From Helichrysum umbraculigerum (lineage: Eukaryota > Streptophyta > Magnoliopsida > Asterales > Asteraceae), in assembly GCA_949592205.1 (NCBI GenBank), contig CATIUR010000001.1, positions 243,276,250-243,340,249 of the forward strand: a stretch of DNA of 64,000 bases, in the 5' to 3' direction. Shown here in pieces: positions 24,065-35,316 of this stretch (positions are counted from its first letter, which is position 1; each line of letters opens with the position of its first letter). The notes beneath the pieces were generated by a model. The model was not told where the DNA came from. It searched no databases and saw only the letters and a list, made by a program, of their open reading frames with translations. The position numbers and the translations under genes were made by a program.

Positions 24065-26740
24065 ATGACCTGTTCCCCTAGATCTGCACCACTGTTTAAC
24101 TTTCCCGATCCAGAACTTATAATACGCACTATTCGACGAGAAAAGAAGCAATCTGCACTTAACCAAGCAATGGCTGAACGCATCACTCTCGCTGACAATA
24201 GCAAACCCTCTATCGAAGGAAGAGGAGGACCAATTCTCTACCCTGAAACCCCTGGTCAATCTTTCGAGCTTAAACACCACATCATCCAACTAATCCAAAA
24301 CCACTGTCAATTCCATGGATTGCCCAGTGATGACCCAAACTCTCACCTCGACAAGTTCATCTCTCTCTCAAATTCCTACAAGCAAAACGGAATTGGCCAA
24401 GATACAATCCGTTTATACCTTTTCCCTTATTCGCTCACCCATCATGCGCAAACATGGTTTGAAGGTTTAGAGACCGGCTCTATCCCTTCATGGACTGCGA
24501 TGGCGACAAAGTTTCTGACCAAGTACTTTCCAACTTCTAAACAAACCAAACTCCGAAATGACATCATGAACTTTCGACAAGCTCACGATGAGTCATTATA
24601 TACCGCATGGGAACGATTCAAAGGAGCCTTGAAGAAATTCCCTAATCACCGACTCGATAAGTCCGCACAATTGTGCACCTTCTACAATGGTTTAGATCCT
24701 AACCACCGAACTACCCTCGATGCTGCTGCACAAGGAAGCTTCATGGCAAAGACCGACGAAGAAGGATGGAACTTTATAGAAAACATGACTATGCATCACC
24801 GCGATTGGAATTCTGGAGATCATTCAACATCCTCCACACCTATCGCTGCTGCAAATCCGATTCCAGTCGAAGCAATAAAGGCACTAACAGAGAAGATGGA
24901 CTCGCTCGTCAAACAGTTTGGAGAACTTAAGAAACAACAACACCAAGTACACCAGGTGCAAGTCTGTCAACACTGCACCAACCCGCAACCATCTGGCGAA
25001 TACCAAGTTGAATACGAAGAAGCAGACGGCACCGTCTACTATGCTTAGTTTCCAGCTCGACCACCCGGTTTCAACCAAAACAACAACCAACCTAGAGGAC
25101 CTCCCTTTCCGCGGAGAAACAACCAACAACCATACCAACCCCGATACCCACCTAGATATCCACCCTACCAACAACAACCACAACTTTCTTATAATCAACC
25201 CCTTGCACTTCCTGCACCCACTTCCGACACAAACCAAACCACTGAACAAACCACCAAGACAAATGCCCCAGCTTCAAGTTCAGACAATGCCTTCACCCAA
25301 TTCATGCAAGGTCAACACCTGCTCAACCAAAAGACGTCCTCTAGACAAGATCAAGCCGAACTCTTCATGAGAAATCAATTGGTTGTGCTAAAGAATTTGG
25401 AAGCTCAAATTGGACAATTGGCACAACGTCTTGAGAATAGACCCCGAGGAAGTTTGCCTAGCAACACGGTTCAAAATCCGCATGTTGAGGAAGCAAAGCA
25501 ACTTACAACACCAAAGGAAGCAGCTACTACTCCACCTATTGTTGTTCCAGTAAAGGAAGAATCAAAGGTCAAGATACCAGCTGTGGAAACAATGAACAAA
25601 GAGATTAGAATCCCTTACCCCGCTAGACTTAAAGTTCAACCTAAGAAACTGTCGTCCTTTAAGTTAGATGGAAAATTCCTTGATACCATGTCTAGAGTTC
25701 CTGGTCGTAACAAGTATATTAGAAAGTTGCTATCCACCAAAGATAAATTGCCTGAAGTGAACAACATTCCCCTTAGTTCTAAAACTTCAGCCCTACTTAA
25801 AAATATCCTTCCCGAAAAATTAGGAGATACTGGTAGATTTACACTCCCTTGTTCTATCTACAATTCCGGAAATATGAGCGCTTTAGCCGACTTAGGAGCC
25901 AGCATTAACCTTATGCCATACTCCATGTTTAAAAGGCTAGAACTTGAAAACTTGAAACCCACTAAGATGACCGTCCAGCTAGCCGACCAATCTGTTAGAT
26001 ACCCCAAGGGAATAGCTGAGAATGTCCTTGTTCAAGTTGACAAATTTTTCTTTCCAACGGATTTCGTGGTAATGGATATCCACGAGGACATAAACATCCC
26101 AATTATCCTTGGAAGACCATTCATGAACACAGCTAGAGCAGTGATTGATGTGTATAACCACACGATTGTTTTACGATCGCATGGTGAAAGCATCACTTAC
26201 AAGATCGACCAACCGGAATGCACCCCAGAAGAGGAAGAATGTTGTGCTATATCCACAGGAAAAGTCTATTCCGATGATGAATCAGAACCGGAGGAGGAAC
26301 CGCAATTCACCCGATCATCAGTTCTCATTTCTGACACTGAATACGACCCAGAAGAGGAAGAATACGAGGAAGCAGATGAAGAAATTGAATCTGACCCTGA
26401 GGAGGAAGAAGAAGAGGAAGAGGAAGAAATGGAAGAAGATGAAGATAACACTGATTTGCCACAAATGGCCGAAGTTAAAAGAATACAAAACTGCGATGAT
26501 TACTCTTCATCTGAAGAATCAGTTGATTACGGAGTCATCCGTCAAGAGCTCAGATCTTCTCATCTTAAAAGTATGGGAAACACCCTAAATTCCTATCTCG
26601 ATCCATCAAAACCCTTCACCAGAACCCGACTCTGAGACATAGAAACTTTTGAAGAAGGACTCCGATCATCACCACACCCAGACAAGTATGCCAAACTACT
26701 ACAGAGAATTTCAGCATATAAGGCACGTCAACCAGGAAGC
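24065..26740 (+). pseudogene. Gag-protease of element E, first part
   Basis: One reading frame from MTCSPRSAPLFNFPDPELIIRTIRREKK. The Athila/Tat-type Gag domain has LYLFPYSLTHHAQTWFEGLETGSIPSWTAM and FPTSKQTKLRNDIMNFRQAHDESLYTAWERF. After a Q/P-rich linker, a retropepsin-like protease has ALADLGASINLMPYSMF (catalytic D in DLGAS) and IILGRPFMNTARAVID. A strongly acidic stretch of E residues follows (about 26230-26450). It is interrupted by TAG at 25046-25048 and TGA at 26633-26635; the frame is otherwise unbroken across both. The TGA can be explained by CGA to TGA. Element G interrupts it at 26740, and the frame continues at 47045 without loss. Confidence 0.88.
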
Positions 26741-27840
26741 TGTCGCAACTCTATCGGTCGGTCGGATTTGACTCCGGTCGTTGTTCCAACAGCAATAGAA
26801 GCGGCGGACAGTGAGTTTTAAATTTATATGAGCTGGGGCTCAAACTATAAGTACTACCTACCTTGGGAGCAAGCAGTAAGTATAACTCGAGGTCGTTCTT
26901 AAATCGGAGTGAATTGAAATGAAGCGAGTCACCAAAGATTATGGTCGCAATTAGGATGGGGGTAGGTAGATAGATTTTGGATTGATTTGGTTTTCTAATT
27001 TATCCTAAGTGCAGTAAAGTAAATAACAGAGATAAGAGATAGGGAATAAGCAGACAGGTAGAGATGTGATTGCTGAAACTTGGATAATTAGGGTTTCGGG
27101 ATGATGTTCATTATAAAATTGATTGGAGATTTACCAGATAAAGAGTAGACATACTTTCGGTGTAAACGCTAGGACCCTACGTTCAGGTGAAACCCTAGAA
27201 ACATATGTCACTGGAATCCTAGGTTATCATGATTCTGATCAGATCAGGCTGTTTTCAAACCCCCCCTGAACTTTTGCTTGAATAAGACAAAGTCACCCTT
27301 GATTTATCTAGGGAGCAGGCATAAGGCAACAGACCGCAATTGTATTTACTGACCTTTCTTAACACCTAATCGTCTATTTACTTTTATCATGGCAAATACT
27401 GATTGTATCCTATGTATGTTAAACTATTGGTTTGATTAGGGTTTTGCATGTCTAGGTATTATAATTGACACTACCTTGTATTGTATCTGTTGAAACACAT
27501 ACTTAACCATCGTAAATATAGACCCTCCTTTACAGTCAGGTGTTCATCCCTAGGAATAATCACGGTGTACAGGGCAATTAGGCATTTCCACATTGTTCCA
27601 AACCCTAGATGTACTAACGGTGTACTGGGCATTTAAGCATTTCCACAGTGTTCCAGATCTTAGGTGTACTAACGGTGTACAGTGCAACAAGCATTTCCAC
27701 AGCTTTGATTCCTAGACTACAGTTCTAGAAGGGTCACTTCTAGGTAATTCACGATGAAACTATCCATGGCACTTCTAGGACATCATTTCATTTTGTTTAG
27801 GTATTCAAGTGTAAACTGTGGAACCTAAAGAAGTCAAACA
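26741..27840 (-). repeat. 3' end segment of the G 3' LTR
   Basis: About 1.1 kb of LTR sequence from TGTCGCAACTC to the CACTA junction at about 27840. It holds three spaced copies of ACGGTGTACWGKGC (about 27563, 27618, 27673; about 55-base step), each followed by CATTTCCACA. Its counterpart in the 5' LTR is deleted, so it cannot be compared. Confidence 0.6.
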
Positions 27841-27848
27841 CAATTGCT

Positions 27849-28331
27849 TTGGGTACCGTATACGTTTCGAGTGGAAAACAGATGCTTCATAGCAAAGTAC
27901 ACCCAAAGGATTGCTACAGAGTGTCTGTTGGTACATCGTTGGTGGATGCAGCTTTTTTACCGGACGTTGGAGACAATGGTGTCAAAACTGCTTTGCAGGC
28001 AGTAGGTGGTTTTTATGCATGGCTGAAGGAGCAAGTGGTATTTGAGGAGGAGGTACATACAGTACGTATACGTTTTTAACAACCTATATCTACCTACGTA
28101 TACATATATAATTCTTCATATATTAATATTGATGTTTGATACATATATATATGCGGCTTTTGTCTTTTACAGGTAACACCACCTACTTCAGGTCAATTGG
28201 CGTATGCGGAAAACAAAACTGCACTAGAAGTATCAAAGAAAAGGCGCAATACATCGGTTTATGTATCTAGTGATGCCGTGCAAAAGCAAGCGAAGATGAG
28301 ACTCAAGAGTCAAAAGGCCTTGCAACTGTGA
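27849..28331 (+). pseudogene. C-terminal fragment of a CACTA-encoded protein
   Basis: Exon-like frame 27849-about 28062 reads GTVYVSSGKQMLHSKVHPKDCYRVSV ... AVGGFYAWLKEQVVFEE, which resembles the DUF8039-like domain near the C terminus of plant CACTA transposase-associated proteins. An intron with donor GTACAT and acceptor TTTTACAG (ending 28172) leads to a second exon 28173-28331, VTPPTSGQLAYAENK ... KRRNTS ... RLKSQKALQL and a stop. The basic tail could bind nucleic acid. The N-terminal part, including any transposase domain, is missing. Domain assignment is from memory of the family and is moderately sure. Confidence 0.6.
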
Positions 28332-28463
28332 TCATGTATAATTACTTTATCATTTTGATACATTTATTCGGTTATTATTATCATGTAAAACAATATTCCA
28401 ATATTAGTTTGGGTACATGTATGCAGTTAATTATGTACATATATATTATTCCAATTTTAATTT

Positions 28464-28472
28464 GTCGTGTTA

Positions 28473-28527
<55 letters not shown>

Positions 28528-28752
28528 CCAATTGTCACACGAAATATTGATTTGTTATACGTGACTAAATGATGCGCTCACATAATACGGTCACACTTTG
28601 ATTGACTCGTTGTGTGACTAAATGATACCAAACGTCACACACACAAAAAATTCATGTGGCCATTGGATGAACAATAGTCATACAAAAAATAGGTTCACGT
28701 GACTTTAAAGATCATATGGTCACACAAATTAACACCTATGGCCACATTTGGT

Positions 28753-28815
<63 letters not shown>
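28464..28815. repeat. (TA)n microsatellites in CACTA subterminal region
   Basis: Pure TA runs at about 28476-28524 and 28758-28816, within and beside the subterminal repeats. Confidence 0.9.
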
Positions 28816-28819
<4 letters not shown>

Positions 28820-30260
28820 ACCAAATCCAAAAATAAAACATTTGTTGTGTGACTAAATGATACCAAACGTCACGCAAACATAAAATTCGAGTGGCCATTG
28901 GATGAACAATAGTCACACAAAAAACATGTTCACGTGACTTTAAAGATCATATGGTCACACAAATTAACACCTATGGCCACATTTGGTTTAATTATATATA
29001 TGTGACCAAATTCAAAAATAAAACATTTGTTGTATGACTAAATGATATCAAACGTCACGCAAACATAAAATTCGAGTGGCCATTGGATTAACAACAGTCA
29101 CACAAAATACAGGTTTACGTGACTTTGAAGATCATATGGTCACACATATGAACACCTATGGCCACATTTGGTTTAATTCTATATATGTGACCAAATCCAA
29201 AAATAAAACACACGTTGTGTGACTAAATGATACCAAACGTCATGCAAACATAAAATTCGAGTGGCCATCGGATGAACAACAGTCACACAAAATACAGGTT
29301 ACGTGACTTTAAAGATCATATGGTCACACATATTAACACCTACGGCCACATTTGGTTTAATTATATATATGTGACCAAATCCAAAAATAAAACACTTGTT
29401 GTGTGACTAAATGATACCAAACGTCACGCAAACATAAAATTCGAGTGGCCATTGGATTAACAATAGTCACACCAAATACAGGTTTACGTGACTTTAAAGA
29501 GAATTTGGTCACACATATGAACACCTGTCGCCACTTTTGGCTTACTTTTGTGTGACCAAATCCCAAAGAAAAGCACTCGTTGTGTGACTAAAATTTACAT
29601 AACGCCACACAAAGATAGAATTCACGTGGCCATTGGAGGCACAATCGCCACACAAAATCCACGTTTACTTGGCTTTAAGGAGCATTTGGTCACGCTTATT
29701 AACACCTATGGCCACTTTTGGCTTCATTTTATGTGACCAAATCCCAAAATAAAACACTTGTTGCGTGACAAAAATATTACATAACGCCACACAAACATAG
29801 AATTCAAGTGGCCATTGGATGGACATAGTCACACATAATACACCTTCTCTTGATTTTAAAGAGCATATGGTCACACAAAAACCACGTTTACGTGACTTTA
29901 AGGAGCATTTGGTCACGCTTATTAACACCTATGGCCACTTTTGGCTTCATTTTATGTGACCATATCTCCAAATTAAAACACTCGTTCTGTGACAAAATGT
30001 TACATAACGCCACACAAACATAGAATTCAAGTGGCCATTGGATGAACAATAGTCACATATAATACACCTTTACTTGATTTTAAAGAGCATATGGTCACAC
30101 TTTTTATGGTTTTGGTTACTCTTTTTAAATGGATACGGCCACTAACCATTTAATGTGGCCGTATGCACCCTATGGTCGCGGGACCTTTAGTCACACACAC
30201 GTTGAAAAACAAGCGTGACCGTAAGCATATCGTCACGCTTTTCTGGTGTGATCAAAGCCC
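28540..30260 (+). repeat. CACTA subterminal repeats, about 185-bp units
   Basis: Roughly eight diverged tandem units, each with TGTGTGACTAAATGATACC, AACGTCACGCAAACATA, GTGGCCATTGGATGAACA, ATGGTCACAC and CACCTATGGCCACATTTGG. TGTGAC/GTCACA occurs many times in both orientations. In CACTA elements, subterminal motif clusters bind the element's TNPA-type protein. The units become more diverged towards the right end. Confidence 0.85.
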
Positions 30261-30300
30261 AAATCTGTACTAGTGCGATTTTACCTGTTTTATCATATGA

Positions 30301-32693
30301 TGTGAAAACGTATGATCGTTGAAGCTCGACACTTTTTAGGTCTTGATCTAGGATAATAATAACATTGATAATAATATGCAGCGGAATAAGAACATCAATG
30401 TTATCTCAACAAGCCCCAATATTATTTGATCAGAATAACACTGTTATACAAATATAACAGGATCAAGAAACCTTAATCTTGAGGCTAAACAAAAACCCTA
30501 GACGTCTACATTATGTGTGCACACTTTTTCCTACGTCCCTATGTCTCTTTATATACTAGAGACATTAGGGTTACAAGAAATCATATTATTTTGTCTCATC
30601 AAATTAATAAATCCTAACAATCTTCCCCTATTTGATGATGACAAAATAAACATCTTCTTGCATAAGCTTCCCCTTAATTCTTGATTTCTTGTAATCATGT
30701 CATGCCATGTAATAAGTTGCAAATCTTGATCTTTAATTCTTCTTCCCCTTTTTGTCATAATCCAATAGGGGTCTTCATGAAGAAAAGCAACTTGAACCTT
30801 TACAACCACATACTATATAATACACCACTAATACAACCTTCAAATGTCTCAAATTACCCTCCATGACGCATCCTCAGAATAATGAATTTGGAAAATTAAA
30901 AATTATATAAGCAGTAGTAATATATAACTAGCAGTAGTAATAAAACCTTTTTCCTCCAACAATGCATGAACATCTTCTGATGGTTAAACACTTTTTCGAT
31001 AAGCTTGCCCTCAAATCAATATGTTAACCATCTCTTGAATCTCGAAACTTTGTAGGATCTATGTAATGATTACTGATCGGTGAAGAAAATAGAGTATAAC
31101 AAACTTAACAAAGAAATTAAATCTTCCAAACTTGCACCTTATGTCTTGTACTAACCACGACGTCGAACTTATATTCCAATGTATAAGTAGACCGCAATCT
31201 CTTTGACAAAAATCCTTATTCTCATAATAAGTCACTGAGCCCACCATAACTCCTTCATGTGATAGCAAATGTGCGCATTGAGCACCATCAGTTTGTAAAT
31301 CACACACTTTTGCTAGATTTGTCAAGTCTTCGTCGTCACCATACAAACCAAACAAGTTATCTTCAAAGTTTATCACCCTACTTTGAGATATAATAAGATA
31401 CACGCATGTCAAACTCAACTCCAATATCAAATAAGCCATAATCAACCTTCTTCGTAATCATATCTTCAAATAATTTAATCAACCTTCTTCGTAATCATAT
31501 CTTCAAATAATCTTATTGAAGCAGTGGCACAAATACACTAACAGCGGCAAGCTCTACTAGCAGCGGCAAGTTTATACAAACAGTGGGAAGCTTGCACTAG
31601 CAGCGGGAAGTTTTGCACTAACAGAGGTAAGATTTGAGCTAACAGTGGGACAAACTTTCTAGCAGCGGGAAGCTCGTACCAACAGTGGCTGAGCAGTGAC
31701 TAGCACATCTAACGAGCAGTGGCTAGCACATTTAACCAGCAGTGGCAGGCAACTTTAGAACTATATATCTCCCTGATTACGTATAAGATTATGCTCAAAT
31801 TTTTACACGAAGTCCATCAATGTTTCATTAACCACATATCCAAAAATCAAGTCGATCCAACGGTTAACGAATACACAGTAATTAAATCAGTACAGCTACA
31901 CAAACAGAAACCACAAACGTACTGCAGCAGATTCGAATTTTAATATCTCAATGTAGAAACATCCGATCACAATGAAATTTTTACAAGATGTAGATAATTA
32001 TGTCTTCTATAACATATCCAAAAATCATAAACTTTCGTTGAATAAAGAAGACATAGTGACCGTTTTACTTCTGCCGTTCTGAAAAACCCTAAACTTTCAG
32101 CAACCAATTTCGACAATAAATATCTCTCAATCAAAAACTCAGATCGAAAATCTCTCCTGTCAGAATTTGCGTCTATATGTTAAGAACTTACAGTTTAAAT
32201 TTCACGACGATCTAACGGTTAACGAATGAGATCCGGAATTTTTACCATGGCTGTGCAGAAAGTGACGAATTACGAATTTTTCTTGCAATCTTCTAGGGTT
32301 TCTTCGATACGGCTTCTTTTATCTAGTACACCTTGTATATCCTAGATCACGAGCAACCTTGCTATGATACCAATTGTGAAAACGTATGATCGTTGAAGCT
32401 CGGGACTTTTTAGGTCTTGATCTAGGATAATAATAACATTGATAATAATATGCAGCGGAATAAGAATATCAATGTTATCTCAACAAGCCCCAATATTATT
32501 TGATCAGAATAACACGGTTATACAAATATAACAGGATCAAGAAACCTTAATCTTGAGGCTAAACAAAAACCCTAGACGTCTACATTATGTGTGCACACTT
32601 TTTCCTACGTCCCTATGTCTCTTTATATACTAGAGACATTAGGGTTACAAGAAATCATATTATTTTGTCTCATCAAATTAATAAATCCTAACA
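30301..32693 (-). mobile_element. Small non-autonomous LTR element 'J'
   Basis: TSD TATGA at 30296-30300 and 32694-32698. Two 319-base LTRs (30301-30619 and 32375-32693), start TGTTAGGATT on the minus strand, differ at only a few positions. The minus-strand primer-binding site is TGGTATCATAGC (32361-32372), and a purine tract AAATAGGGGAAGAT abuts the 3' LTR (30620-30633). The 1.75-kb interior has no retroviral gene. A 128-residue minus-strand frame (31059-31445) is not recognised; it could be captured host sequence or chance. Confidence 0.88.
31519..31750. repeat. Degenerate AGCAGYGGCAAGC tandem repeats in J
   Basis: About ten spaced variants of (CTA)ACAGCGGCAAGCTT, at roughly 20-26-base steps, run across this stretch of J. 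They start just before the primer-binding-site half of the internal region and have no counterpart elsewhere in the window. Confidence 0.65.
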
Positions 32694-32938
32694 TATGATG
32701 AAGTTAGAATGTGATCTATATAAGGTAAATGAGGTCGGAGGATTTTGTGCACGTTTATTCGCCCTAATTTGCTTGTTATTTGGACGTTTTAGGTGATTTT
32801 TGCAACAACGCCTATATTTAGACCACTTTAGTGAATTTCAGTAAATAATGATCATTTTGGAATGTTTTCACTAAAGATACGTCCAAAAAGTGCGGAATAT
32901 TGCCCTTAAAAACATGACTATTTGAGTCACATCAAGTT

Positions 32939-32973
32939 ATCCCACACTTAGGCGTTGCTTGTCCTCAAGCAAC
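32939..32973 (-). promoter_or_regulatory. Hairpin plus purine tract, G module 2 (true PPT)
   Basis: On the minus strand GTTGCTTG and CAAGCAAC pair perfectly around loop AGGA. AAGTGTGGGAT follows after 4-5 bases, then ACT and the LTR start at 32934. Confidence 0.7.
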
Positions 32974-35316
32974 ACTCAGTTAGAAAAACATTTATTTTTG
33001 GTTTTTAAGGGTGAGTAAAACTAATTTCAAAATGATACCACTTCTAATATGACTAAGACTGTTTAAGAATAAGGGAAAGGATAAGATGATCCTTTCAGAA
33101 GCAAGAAGCAATTATCATCAAGCATACTACCAATCCTCGTGATCTTGGAGTACACATGACTAGGCAATCTCACTAAAGGTGGTCACTCAATTCACTCAAA
33201 GTGTATCGGGTTTCCTAACAATCTAGAACAAATGAAATCGCTCAAATAAGCCAGTCATGCAGCACTCATCGTCATAAGCTTGGTAGAGAATCGGATCTCC
33301 ACCACTTAGGTGAGGACGGTGCTAACTATCCCAAGACATTCAACGGGTGGTAGTGTTTGGTGAGGTTTAAGGGTATGGGTAGTGGTATATGTTTTGTTGT
33401 AGGGGTTTGACTCATCTTAAAACTTAAAGATAGTGAAAAACTTTATTTCAGAACGGAATGGAGGATTTTGTAGCTGCTCGTCTTCTATCGAATTTTCCTT
33501 GAGAAGGTGATACTTGAAGCACTCAGCTTTATTTGATGGAACTATTTCTTTTTCTTTTCTTGATTTTCTACTTTTTATTTTTCTTTTCTTCTTCAGAACT
33601 TCTTTGCCAGAGAATTTCTAAGGATATATTAAGTTGATTCCTTCAGAAATCCTTTTTGGAATTAAGATCTTTGATCTTTGAACTTCAATTTCTTTCATCG
33701 TGCCAATTTTTCGCACTTTTGACTTTTAGAGTACACAGAAGAGGAAGACTTTGGAGCATAATTGAAGAGGGTGTTCCAAAAGATGTTTTTCACGACGTTA
33801 GAAATTTTAAGATAAGCTTTTGGAATTTTTGGGTGAGTAGGGGTTGAGTACGAGGGTTTTTACGAAATGAAAGGTTTAGGCTCAACAGGGTTTACTAGGC
33901 GGATCATCGATACCGAAAATGAGTATCGGAAGGGTTTTGGGCTTGAAGAGATATGTAAGAATTGGGTTTAAATCCTAAGGAATGTCAAGGTCATCTAGCT
34001 GCACCTATACCGCGTACGGTACTCACCAATGTGGTCTTGAAACGTATGTCTGGAGCAAGTTCTAATTCTGAGATGCAAGCATCGGCACACACAAGAAATG
34101 AAAGTGAAGCATTAAGGATGAATGCTTTTAGGCTCAAGATACCTCACTACAAAATAGGGTTGTATGTGCCTAGCCATGCTCCTTTTAGATTATTGTTTCT
34201 TGCTCGAGAAATTTCTGCCTTATTTTCCCTATATTCCAAAATACCTTACTCATATTTTGAGAATGATTCTTTTTGAAAGCATTTAACTCGAAAACTTAGA
34301 GTTAATTTCACAATCTAACTTATGATTTTAACTTTTTTGAAAAAATTTTGAAAAAAATTTATTTGAAAAAGTTCGTTTTTGGGGAAACATTTTCTGAGTA
34401 ATGCTATTTTGGACATAAAAATCGCCTAAAATTACCCAAGGTATTCTATACCTAGCTATCCCACACTTAAAGGAACATTGTCCCTAATGTTCTCTTGAGT
34501 TGAGTTTTTACCGGAGGTAAAATCCCACACTTAGAGTTTGAACATGTAAGAAAATGTTTCTTAAGTGTTAAATTTGGGTTTGAATCCCACACTTAGTGAT
34601 AAGCTCAGGATAGGGTATAGATTATAACAAGCTAACAAGACAGAATATATGTGATCATGAAATGGATAGAGGGTTAAGAAACTCCCCAGATAATGTTTTG
34701 ACGTTTTGAAGCTTATGAATTTTTTGCAGGAAAGAGAGAGTCGAAGCGAGCTTTCTTCTGCATTCTTCTTGAAGGTCAGTAAGCTTCAATCGGGTTATCC
34801 GGTGTCATGTATCCAATGTTATCAGAGATCAACTTCAATTCTTTTAAGTAGGGATCCTTATGGTGTAGAATCCCATACTTTAGGTTTTGAAGAAGTTGGA
34901 GTGATATCGATAAGTATTTGTAATGTGGGAAGTGATCCCACACTTAGTTCTTTGAAGTGCTTGGATACAAGGAAGTTTTGAGAAGAACGAGATCCCTCCA
35001 TGAGATGTTGAATGTTCCGCAGTCTGCAAATATTGAAAGCTGGTTCGGGTTGCCTTTTGACTTCACGGATTTTCTTCTTGAAAGTGCGCCATCTCGCTTA
35101 TTTTCATGTTCATTCATCACAACATTTCTACTTATTTGACAGAAAGAAAATAAAACATAATAAGTGATAGCATAATGTAAATAAGGATAGAGTGATCAAC
35201 CAACTAGTGGCTGATATAAATAAGTTCCAAAAGTAAGGTCCAATAGTAGCCAAACAAACACAAGATAATAATAATAATGTCTGAAACCAAAGTCAAGTGA
35301 TGCAAATGGGGCAGGT
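32974..35316 (-). other. Conserved non-coding 3' region of element G
   Basis: It contains repeated ATCCCACACTTAG (34458, 34522, 34584 and 34935, plus a variant at about 34870), i.e. CTAAGTGTGGGAT on the sense strand. Several blocks match the E 3' region in opposite orientation, for example TGACCACCTT next to GCCTAGTCATGT, and GTGAAGCATTAA. No gene is seen; the small frames here are chance. Confidence 0.6.
34458..34492 (-). promoter_or_regulatory. Hairpin plus purine tract, G module 1
   Basis: On the minus strand GAACATT and AATGTTC pair over 7 bp around AGGGAC, followed after 4-5 bases by AAGTGTGGGAT. Confidence 0.62.

Larger units (their letters stand above)
27841..30275 (+). mobile_element. 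CACTA (En/Spm) remnant, 3' end
   Basis: The right terminus reads GTACTAGTG, the reverse complement of a CACTAGTAC start. A large subterminal repeat region precedes it, and a C-terminal coding fragment is at the left. The left end of the element is missing; the junction with G's LTR is at about 27840, so a deletion removed the rest together with part of the LTR. Confidence 0.75.

Noticed and set aside
28540..30260. Regular repeats that could be taken for a CRISPR-like array
   Set aside because: Units are long, diverged, eukaryotic and end at a CACTA terminus; there are no equal spacers.
33962..35139. Plus-strand frames in the G 3' region
   Set aside because: The region is conserved with E in non-coding form, on the opposite strand, and the frames are not shared.
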